Translations under genes and position numbers: made by a program
Notes under the pieces: generated by a model
Told to the model about the DNA's origin: nothing
Database searches by the model: none
Seen by the model: only the letters and a program-made list of their open reading frames with translations
Shown: positions 1 through 5,899 of the stretch, piece by piece
Layout: each line of letters opens with the position of its first letter
Numbering within the stretch: position 1 is the stretch's first letter
NCBI GenBank assembly: GCA_016463105.1
Contig: JAEMRY010000065.1
Span: forward strand, 1 to 6,628
DNA: 6,628 nucleotides
DNA from: Ilumatobacteraceae bacterium
Lineage (GTDB): Bacteria > Actinomycetota > Acidimicrobiia > Acidimicrobiales > Ilumatobacteraceae
Reading direction: 5' to 3'

Positions 1-557
1 TCTGGATAAATTTCGGTACGCACGCCAACATTTTGTAATTCTGCAACATCTGCCGGTGGTGTGTAGTGGTCTTTTCCACCGATAATTGCTAAGACACGGT
101 CAGCGTTGCCGTTTTGTAAATAATCAAGTGGCTCTGCATGTGTTGAACTTTGCCAACCTTGTGGAACTTTAATCATTCCGTAGAACGAAACAATTTTGTT
201 AAATCTTGCAGAGCGTGCTGAATTGAAGCAATACATTCCGCCCATACAAAAACCCATCAGACCAACAGTTGGTGTGCCGAGTGCATCTGCTGCCTGATGC
301 AAATCTCGTAAGTGCATTTCATCGCTGAGCGTTGATGCAGCAGCAAACCGAGGCTCAATTTCTGCTCCTAATATGTGATCGGGAAATGGTTCAACAGCAC
401 AGACCGCCATATTCCATTCGGTTGCCAAGCGAGCAACTAGATCGTCAAACAATTTTCGGAGACCAAAAATATCTGGGGCAATGACCAAACCCATGGTTGG
501 ATTCTGGACAGTTTTGTCAATTTCGCACTGCGTGCCTGATGGCAAAGTAATTCTCAT
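1..557 (-). CDS. Dienelactone hydrolase family protein, 3' end cut by the window edge
   Basis: This is a cytosolic alpha/beta-hydrolase of the dienelactone hydrolase (DLH) family. Reading the minus strand from the ATG at 555-557 gives an open frame of 185 residues (MRITLPSGTQ...) that leaves the window at base 1; family members are usually about 220-250 residues. The nucleophile elbow GFCMGG is at residues 102-107 with Cys104, the Cys nucleophile typical of DLH. The acid of the triad is probably Asp163 in GGKDHYTPP. The catalytic His should lie beyond the edge. The segment PDIFGLRKLFDDL (residues 28-40) corresponds to the EIFG region of classical DLH, with Asp29 where the classical enzyme has Glu36. 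The true substrate is unknown: the family includes chlorocatechol-pathway enzymes but also many esterases of unassigned role, and no aromatic-degradation gene is nearby. The gene is divergent from the sigma-like gene. The family call is secure; the substrate is not. Confidence 0.9.
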   Translation of the reverse strand, partial: MRITLPSGTQCEIDKTVQNPTMGLVIAPDIFGLRKLFDDLVARLATEWNMAVCAVEPFPDHILGAEIEPRFAAASTLSDEMHLRDLHQAADALGTPTVGLMGFCMGGMYCFNSARSARFNKIVSFYGMIKVPQGWQSSTHAEPLDYLQNGNADRVLAIIGGKDHYTPPADVAELQNVGVRTEIYP

Positions 558-563
558 GATCTA

Positions 564-569
564 ATTATG
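564..569 (-). promoter_or_regulatory. Possible -10 element for a leaderless DLH transcript
   Basis: On the minus strand the hexamer CATAAT, one mismatch from TATAAT, ends six bases before the ATG of the hydrolase gene. That is the spacing expected when transcription starts at or next to the start codon, a common arrangement in actinobacteria. No Shine-Dalgarno-like sequence lies between it and the ATG, which fits a leaderless start. I see no good -35 hexamer at the usual distance, and the surrounding sequence is AT-rich, so a chance match is quite possible. Confidence 0.3.
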
Positions 570-648
570 GTCTAATCACAAAATATTTCTAGCAGTGAGA
601 CTTTCGGTGAGACTGCGCGGGCTAGTCGCAGTGGTGTTAATTCGCACG

Positions 649-1455
649 ATGTTGTGCATGACACAACTCACGACAACCCAGCAAAAAATAACCACAAATC
701 AGCCGTTACTTGTATGGAGCCCAGGCCTCGCACAACGTCCGGCCAGTCCAGTTTCACGCCTGATCAAAGAATGGCAACTTATGAGCGACCGAAACCGAGA
801 ACTTGAAATTGTCAATTCATGGTCTCTCCCAGGCGCAAAGGTTGCTCATCTCGATGAGGTGTTAGTTCGAGCAGGTTTCAATACTGCCCGCGATGATTCG
901 CAAGGTGATCAATATTTGTGGTTATTGGTTAAGCAGGCGACCAGCGATGAACTTGCGGCTCGAATTGTTTTGCAAAGAATTTTGCCACCGCTCTTGGCAA
1001 TTGCCCGCCGACGTGGTCGAATCGTTGACGGCGGAATCGACAGTGCAATCGCCGATATTTTGCCCAGCGCTTGGGGAGTGATCCGAAAATACCCTTGGCA
1101 TCGCCGCCCAAATAAAGTTGCATCAAATCTGGTTCGTGACAGCGAATATTTTGCATTCGTGCACGGCAATCGTTCAAAGCGCTACAAAGTTATTCCGATG
1201 GATCCATATGTGCTTTGCGAATTTGTTGCCGCGCCAGAACAAGAACTTGAACAAGAAATAAGTTTGGATCAACTTATTGCTGTGGCGTTAGAGCAGGGTA
1301 TTGATCCAAAGCACATCGAAATTCTGCGCGCAGTTGCGAGTGGAGACAGCGCAACGATGATTGCATCGAGGTATGGGGTTGCCGAACGAACTGCACGCGC
1401 TTGGCGAGCAAAAGCTATTAGCGAGTTGCGTGTACGAACGCGGTGTGCTGTGTAA
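649..1455 (+). CDS. Sigma-factor-like DNA-binding protein with C-terminal HTH
   Basis: This is a probable transcription factor resembling sigma-70 proteins, of a type I associate with actinobacteria; its target promoters are unknown. Residues are numbered from the longest frame (GTG at 595). Residues 105-210 look like a degenerate sigma region 2: an AARIVLQRILPPL helix at 121-133 and a YPWHRRPNKVASNLVRDSEY segment at 166-185. An acidic linker (EQELEQE) follows at 215-221. Residues 238-280 form a region-4/LuxR-like helix-turn-helix (IEILRAVASGDSATMIASRY, then GVAERTARAWRAKAISELR). The start is uncertain. GTG 595 would add a hydrophobic stretch (LRGLVAVVLI) that fits a cytoplasmic DNA-binding protein poorly. 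I prefer the ATG at 649, or the one at 658. None has a clear ribosome binding site, and the similarity I recognise begins only near residue 53. The 3' end overlaps copA by 38 bp. No anti-sigma partner is visible. Confidence 0.6.
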   Translation: MLCMTQLTTTQQKITTNQPLLVWSPGLAQRPASPVSRLIKEWQLMSDRNRELEIVNSWSLPGAKVAHLDEVLVRAGFNTARDDSQGDQYLWLLVKQATSDELAARIVLQRILPPLLAIARRRGRIVDGGIDSAIADILPSAWGVIRKYPWHRRPNKVASNLVRDSEYFAFVHGNRSKRYKVIPMDPYVLCEFVAAPEQELEQEISLDQLIAVALEQGIDPKHIEILRAVASGDSATMIASRYGVAERTARAWRAKAISELRVRTRCAV

Positions 1456-3712
1456 GTTTTGTCGAGCGCAAGCGCAAACTATTCGTGACAACAAAAATGC
1501 TCGAAAATGCCATTGCTAATCCAGCCCACATCGGATTCATATAGCCGAGTGCTGCAAGTGGAATAGCCGCAGTGTTATATGCAAAAGCCCAAAAGACGTT
1601 TGCTGTGATTGTGCGTAATGTTGCTCGCGAAAGCAAAATCGCATCAGCGACCAATCGCAAATCACCGCTAACAATTGTCAGATCACTAGCGTTCATCGCC
1701 ACATCGGTGCCAGTTCCCATTGCGATTCCGACATCGGCCTGGGCGAGAGCAGCGGCATCGTTAACTCCGTCGCCGACCATTGCAACTGCATATCCTCGCT
1801 GTTGCAGGTCAGCGACAACACGAACTTTTTCGTCTGGAAGAACTCCGGCGATCACGTGTTGCTCGTCGCCTTCGATGCCAACTTGTTGAGCGATCGCTAA
1901 TGCAGTTGCGTGATTATCGCCAGTTAAAAGAACAGAGCGCAAACCAAGTTTGCGAAGTTCGGCGATTGCAATTGCGCTAGTTGGTTTTGGTTGATCAGCG
2001 ACAACGCAAACCGCTTTAACTGATCCGTCAATAACAACCAATACGGCGGTGTTGCCGCCGTTGCGCGCATGCGAAAGAGCATCACGCAGATCTCCAGGGA
2101 TAATTACCAAAGTTTTGCTAAATAACGACTCACGCCCAACCATGATTTTGTGTCCATTAACAATTCCGGTTGTGCCCATTCCAGGTGATGAAGCAAAATC
2201 ACTTACATTTGGCAACTGACCGAGTTCAGAGCGAGCAGCATTTGCGATTGCCCGTGCAACTGGATGCTCACTGGCATGTTCAAGAGCACCCGCGTATAAC
2301 AACACTTCTTCACGATTTGAACCAAGCGAGCAGACGATATCAACGAGTTGCATTACACCAGTTGTGATCGTTCCGGTTTTGTCAAATACAACTGTGTCAA
2401 CTCGTCGTGTGCTTTGCAAAACATCTACACCTTTAATTACGATTCCCATTTGTGCAGCGCGACCACTGCCGACCATCAATGCAGTGGGTGTTGCCAAGCC
2501 AAGTGCGCACGGGCAAGCAATAATTAGCACAGCGACCGATGCGGTAAATGCATTAGTCGTAGATGTACCCAAGAAATACCATGCGATGAATGTTGCTATT
2601 GATAATCCGATTACGGTCGGCACGAATACTCCACTGACACGGTCAGCCAGTCTCTGAACGGGTGCTTTCGTTGTTTGTGCGTCTCGCACTAACCGAGTTA
2701 TTTGTGCAAAAGTTGTTTCGGCGCCAACACGAGTCGCGCGGATAATTAAACGACCAGTGAGATTAACCGTCGTTCCAGTAACGATGCTTCCGGGTTTTAC
2801 TTCGAGCGGCACACTTTCGCCAGTAAGCATCGAAACGTCGAGTGCTGAAGTGCCTTCTTCTACAACGCCATCCGCAGGAATTATTTCGCCTGGGCGAACG
2901 ACGATGATGTCATCAACACGAACAAGTGCTGCTTCAATAGTTAGTTCTTCGCCATTTTTTATAATCGTGGCATGTCGAGCGCCGAGCGCAAGCAGTGATC
3001 TCAACGCATCTCCTGCATGACGTTTGGCTCGAGCTTCAAAGTATCTTCCTGCGAGCAAAAACACAGTTACTGCTACAGCAACTTCTAAATAAATGTGCGT
3101 GCTGTCGCCGGACATACTTTTCATGTTCATGCTCATGGAGTGCGCCGAGCCGCGATATGTCATTGACACTGCATCGCCCCAAACAATTGCCCAAATTGAC
3201 CATGCGGTAGAAGCAAAGATTCCAATTGAAATCAAAGTGTCCATCGTGGTTGCTCGGTGTCGTGCGTTCATTAGTGCGGCACGGTGAAATGGCCATGCTC
3301 CCCACGTAACGACGGGGGCGCTGAGTACGAGTGCTAACCACTGCCAATTCTTGAACTCTAAATTTGCAATCATTGACAACAACACAACTGGTATTGCGAG
3401 TGCAACTGAAACTGTTAGCCGGGTCAACAACATTGCCACTCGCTCGTTAGTTTCGGCATCGAGCATTTCTGGTGTTGTGTCCTCTAAAAGGCGGGCGCCA
3501 TAGCCAAGTGAAGTAACTGCGTCAATTAACGCCGTCGAAGTTGTTGCCCCAGAGTTGAAGTTGACTCTGGCAGATTCTGTTGCAAAATTTACTGTTGCAT
3601 CTACGCCATCAAGTTTGTTTAAACCTTTTGCGATTGTTGCGGCACAGGCATTGCACGACATGCCAGTAAGACTCAGGTCAACCTGCACTGTTGAAGTCTT
3701 AGTTGTTGGCAC
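1418..3712 (-). CDS. copA: Copper-exporting P1B-1-type ATPase (CopA-like)
   Basis: This inner-membrane pump uses ATP to expel Cu(I) from the cytoplasm. At 764 residues it has full family length. In order it shows one N-terminal heavy-metal-associated domain (residues about 11-75) with metal-binding Cys20 and Cys23 in GMSCNAC; membrane helices near 95-117, 122-140, 157-178 and 207-225; the actuator motif TGES at 297-300; the transport-site CPC at 400-402; the phosphorylated Asp444 in DKTGT; the SEHP nucleotide-binding motif with His483-Pro484; and the hinge GDGVND at 647-652. Tyr712-Asn713 and the M734/S737/S738 pattern in the last two helices mark the Cu(I)/Ag(I) subtype. The M1-M2 loop is rich in Met and His. 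The GTG start at 3710-3712 has an in-frame TAA six bases upstream, so no longer product is possible; GTG at residue 9 would also keep the HMA domain. The Shine-Dalgarno match is weak. No copper sensor (CsoR) or chaperone (CopZ) is adjacent. Confidence 0.95.
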   Translation of the reverse strand: MPTTKTSTVQVDLSLTGMSCNACAATIAKGLNKLDGVDATVNFATESARVNFNSGATTSTALIDAVTSLGYGARLLEDTTPEMLDAETNERVAMLLTRLTVSVALAIPVVLLSMIANLEFKNWQWLALVLSAPVVTWGAWPFHRAALMNARHRATTMDTLISIGIFASTAWSIWAIVWGDAVSMTYRGSAHSMSMNMKSMSGDSTHIYLEVAVAVTVFLLAGRYFEARAKRHAGDALRSLLALGARHATIIKNGEELTIEAALVRVDDIIVVRPGEIIPADGVVEEGTSALDVSMLTGESVPLEVKPGSIVTGTTVNLTGRLIIRATRVGAETTFAQITRLVRDAQTTKAPVQRLADRVSGVFVPTVIGLSIATFIAWYFLGTSTTNAFTASVAVLIIACPCALGLATPTALMVGSGRAAQMGIVIKGVDVLQSTRRVDTVVFDKTGTITTGVMQLVDIVCSLGSNREEVLLYAGALEHASEHPVARAIANAARSELGQLPNVSDFASSPGMGTTGIVNGHKIMVGRESLFSKTLVIIPGDLRDALSHARNGGNTAVLVVIDGSVKAVCVVADQPKPTSAIAIAELRKLGLRSVLLTGDNHATALAIAQQVGIEGDEQHVIAGVLPDEKVRVVADLQQRGYAVAMVGDGVNDAAALAQADVGIAMGTGTDVAMNASDLTIVSGDLRLVADAILLSRATLRTITANVFWAFAYNTAAIPLAALGYMNPMWAGLAMAFSSIFVVTNSLRLRSTKLTQHTAFVHATR

Positions 3713-3774
3713 TAGTTATAGTCTCGCCTTTAAAACAATTAATTGCACCACATTAGAAGTAACAAAATGCGGTG

Positions 3775-4470
3775 TTATGAGGACCATTTAGATTGGCCGA
3801 AGCGATATCCAACGCTTCGAACTGTTTCGATCAAGTTGGCATGTTCTTCGCCCAACTTTGCACGCAATCGACGAATATGCACATCTACTGTTCGCGCACC
3901 ACCATAATATTCGTAACCCCAAACACGCGAAAGTAAAATTTCACGACTAAATACTTTGCCAGGATTCTGGGCAAGAAATTTAAGCAACTCGTACTCCATA
4001 TATGTGAGGTCAAGCGATGCGCCACCGAATGATGCTTGATAAGTTTCGGTATTGAGCACAAGTCCGCCGTATTCGATTAAAGATTCTCGAGAAACAGACA
4101 ACTCTGTGTAGAAGAGATGTCTCAAGCGCGAATCAAGTTCTCGCGGATGAACTGGCGCTAAGCAAAAGTCATCAAATAGATCGTCACGCATTTCTAAATC
4201 GGCAAGTTGCGCGCCGCTGACCAGAACGATTATTCGATTAACTGGCAAGTCACATCTGCGAAGCGAACGGCACAATGCCCAGCCAGATTCAGGGTCTTGG
4301 CTGCAATCGACCACGGCTCCAGCCCAGCCAGTTGTGGGCTCAAGTTGACTGAGTGCGTCACTATTTTTAATTGCCTTCCATGAATAACCAGAAAGATCTA
4401 GGGTGCGAGCGACATCAATCGGCGCTGGATCTGGAAATACCGCGAGTAATCGAGTTGTGTCGCTAATCAT
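3775..4470 (-). CDS. glnR: GlnR-like OmpR-family response regulator, atypical receiver
   Basis: This is a DNA-binding regulator of 231 residues, probably the nitrogen regulator GlnR. The C-terminal winged helix (residues about 132-226) is very close to actinobacterial GlnR as I remember it: LDLTYMEYELLKFLAQNPGK, VWGYEYYGGARTVDVHIRRL and ETVRSVGYRF. The N-terminal receiver (residues 1-120) is degenerate. It keeps Asp55 (GAVVDCSQD) and Ser85, but lacks the acidic pair after strand 1 (VFPDPAP) and has Ala105 where the conserved switch Lys would be (LAPVHPREL). GlnR proteins are known orphans without a partner kinase, and none is visible here. The ATG at 4468-4470 lies seven bases after the glnA stop, so the two genes are almost certainly co-transcribed and translationally close; no separate Shine-Dalgarno site is visible. 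MtrA- or PhoP-type regulators share the winged-helix pattern but have intact receivers. The GlnR assignment is strong on similarity and context, and its targets here are inferred. Confidence 0.85.
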   Translation of the reverse strand: MISDTTRLLAVFPDPAPIDVARTLDLSGYSWKAIKNSDALSQLEPTTGWAGAVVDCSQDPESGWALCRSLRRCDLPVNRIIVLVSGAQLADLEMRDDLFDDFCLAPVHPRELDSRLRHLFYTELSVSRESLIEYGGLVLNTETYQASFGGASLDLTYMEYELLKFLAQNPGKVFSREILLSRVWGYEYYGGARTVDVHIRRLRAKLGEEHANLIETVRSVGYRFGQSKWSS

Positions 4471-4477
4471 TGTCGTG

Positions 4478-5815
4478 TCAGAGCGAACGCAAGTAACGAT
4501 TTATTTCGTACTGGCTGATATGGGTTTTATAGCCGCGCCACTCTGCACGTTTATTTCGTAAGAACCACTCGAAAATATGCTCACCAAGAGCCTCGGCTAC
4601 GAGTTCTGATCGCTCCATCACACGTAATGCGTCAGACATTGATTGTGGAAGTTGCTCAATACTCAATTTGGCAAGCATGTCGTCGCCCATTTCAAAGAGA
4701 TTGGCATCAGCCTCTTGAGGAAGTTCGTAGCCTTCTTTTATTCCGCGTAAGCCCGCTGCGAGAATTACCGAAAATGCAAGATAAGGGTTACATGCTGGAT
4801 CGGGTGAGCGGTATTCAATTCGTGTCGCTTGCTCGCTATTTCGTTTTTGAATCGGCACACGAATTAAACCACTGCGATTATTTCGCGCCCACGAAATATG
4901 CACTGGTGCTTCGAACCCAGGAACCAAGCGTTTGTAACTATTGACAGTTTGATTCGTGATCGCAGTAATCTCTGCAGCGTGCCGCAACAACCCAGCCATA
5001 AATTGCTTTGCCGTTTCTGAAAGGTTGTACGGATCGTCAGCGTCATGAAAGGCGTTTTGCTCATCTTTAAACAAACTCAGGTGCAAGTGCATGCCCGAAC
5101 CCTGCACGCCTTCAAGAGGCTTTGGCATGAAGGTGGCATGCACGTTATGAAGAGCCGCGATTTCTTTTACGACTAATCGAAAAGTCATCACGCTGTCTGC
5201 CATCGTCAGCGCATCGGTGTGTCGTAAATCTATTTCGTGCTGGCTTGGTGCATCTTCATGAAAGCTGTACTCAACTGGGATACTCATCGTTTCTAATGTG
5301 CGAATAGTTTCTTTGCGCAACGAACTTGTGATATCTGTGCTTGTTAAATCAAAAAATCCACCCTCATCAAGTGGAATAGGTCGCGAATCTACTGCTGGTG
5401 GATCAAAATAAAAATATTCGATATCTGGCGCGACATAGAACTGGTAACCAAGTTCACGAGCAGCATTTAAGTTGCGACGTAAAACTTGGCGTGGATCACC
5501 ATCAAACGGTGTGCCATCTAATTTTGCGACATCACAGAAAACTCGAGCCTCGGCTCCTTTTGGATCAACCCACGGCAAAACTTCAAACGTGTTGGCATCC
5601 GGAAGCGCGAGAACATCACTTTCTTGCACACGACTGAAGCCGTCAATTGCCGAACCGTCAAAAATCATTCCGTCGTTAAGCGCGTTCTCCATTTCTGCAG
5701 GGCTAATCGCAAAACTTTTCAAATTGCCTAGAACATCAGTAAACCAAAGCCGCACGAGGCGAATACCGCGTTCTTCAACAGTTCGCAAGACGTAGTCACG
5801 TTGCTGTTCAATCAT
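4478..5815 (-). CDS. glnA: Type I glutamine synthetase, GlnA2-like (or gamma-glutamyl-amine ligase)
   Basis: This cytosolic dodecameric ligase joins glutamate and ammonia using ATP to make glutamine. At 445 residues it matches the short GSI-alpha/GlnA2 class. The beta-grasp N-domain contains LWFTDVLG (23-30) and FDGSAIDGF (52-60). Catalytic-domain residues visible by alignment to enterobacterial GlnA are Glu133, Glu187, Glu194, His243 and His245 (GSGMHLHLS), flap Glu302 (PGFEAPV), Arg313 (NNRSG), Glu334 and Arg336 (RIEYRSPDP). The adenylylation Tyr397 position is Phe374 (ANLFEM), so GlnE-type control is not expected. Overall similarity is closest to mycobacterial GlnA2. Three pocket residues differ from the standard: Ala56, Asp131 and Phe154. 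A Streptomyces GlnA2 homologue is reported to glutamylate polyamines, so an amine other than ammonia is possible. The ATG at 5813-5815 has no strong Shine-Dalgarno site. The gene is followed by glnR after seven bases. The family is certain; the substrate is less so. Confidence 0.9.
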   Translation of the reverse strand: MIEQQRDYVLRTVEERGIRLVRLWFTDVLGNLKSFAISPAEMENALNDGMIFDGSAIDGFSRVQESDVLALPDANTFEVLPWVDPKGAEARVFCDVAKLDGTPFDGDPRQVLRRNLNAARELGYQFYVAPDIEYFYFDPPAVDSRPIPLDEGGFFDLTSTDITSSLRKETIRTLETMSIPVEYSFHEDAPSQHEIDLRHTDALTMADSVMTFRLVVKEIAALHNVHATFMPKPLEGVQGSGMHLHLSLFKDEQNAFHDADDPYNLSETAKQFMAGLLRHAAEITAITNQTVNSYKRLVPGFEAPVHISWARNNRSGLIRVPIQKRNSEQATRIEYRSPDPACNPYLAFSVILAAGLRGIKEGYELPQEADANLFEMGDDMLAKLSIEQLPQSMSDALRVMERSELVAEALGEHIFEWFLRNKRAEWRGYKTHISQYEINRYLRSL

Positions 5816-5854
5816 CTCAGCACTCGTTTCTGTTAAAACGCATGGGTACAGTCT

Positions 5855-5892
5855 GCCGTCGTTGCGACGAGATTTACTCGGGCAACGACGGC
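5855..5892 (-). terminator. Long hairpin between glnII and glnA, probable glnII terminator
   Basis: A perfect 11-bp inverted repeat, GCCGTCGTTGC at 5855-5865 and GCAACGACGGC at 5882-5892, encloses a second short stem (CGAG 5868-5871, CTCG 5877-5880) around a five-base ATTTA loop, with a small internal bulge. It begins eight bases after the glnII stop codon on the minus strand, the usual position for a terminator. There is no U-run directly after it on that strand (AGACTGTACCC follows), so it would be a tailless terminator of the kind often proposed in actinobacteria. It could instead be an mRNA-stabilising end or a leader element of glnA. The structure is certain; termination is inferred. Confidence 0.6.
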
Positions 5893-5899
5893 TAGATAG

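Noticed and set aside
909..1177. Minus-strand frames within the sigma-like gene
   Set aside because: They are shadows of a coherent plus-strand protein with recognisable sigma-like and helix-turn-helix segments.
1464..1478. GCGCAAGCGC as a copA or sigma-like gene terminator
   Set aside because: The stem is only four base pairs with a two-base loop, has no U-tail, and lies inside the copA coding sequence.
2757..3020. Plus-strand open frame inside copA, with others at 1572-1889, 2364-2657 and 3555-3791
   Set aside because: The frames lie wholly or almost wholly inside a full-length, motif-complete copA gene on the other strand, have low-complexity or arginine-rich translations and match no family I recognise.
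1418..3712. Zn/Cd/Pb or potassium P-type ATPase
   Set aside because: The CPC transport motif with the downstream Tyr-Asn and Met-x-x-Ser-Ser signatures, plus the Met-rich loop, indicates the Cu(I)/Ag(I) subtype.
5472..5795. Plus-strand 107-residue frame antisense to glnA
   Set aside because: It lies wholly inside the conserved glutamine synthetase gene and has no recognisable domain.
5816..5899. GlnR binding box upstream of glnA
   Set aside because: A GAAAC half-site is present on the minus strand (5826-5830), but no GTNAC half-site lies six bases from it, so the known Streptomyces-type box is not supported.
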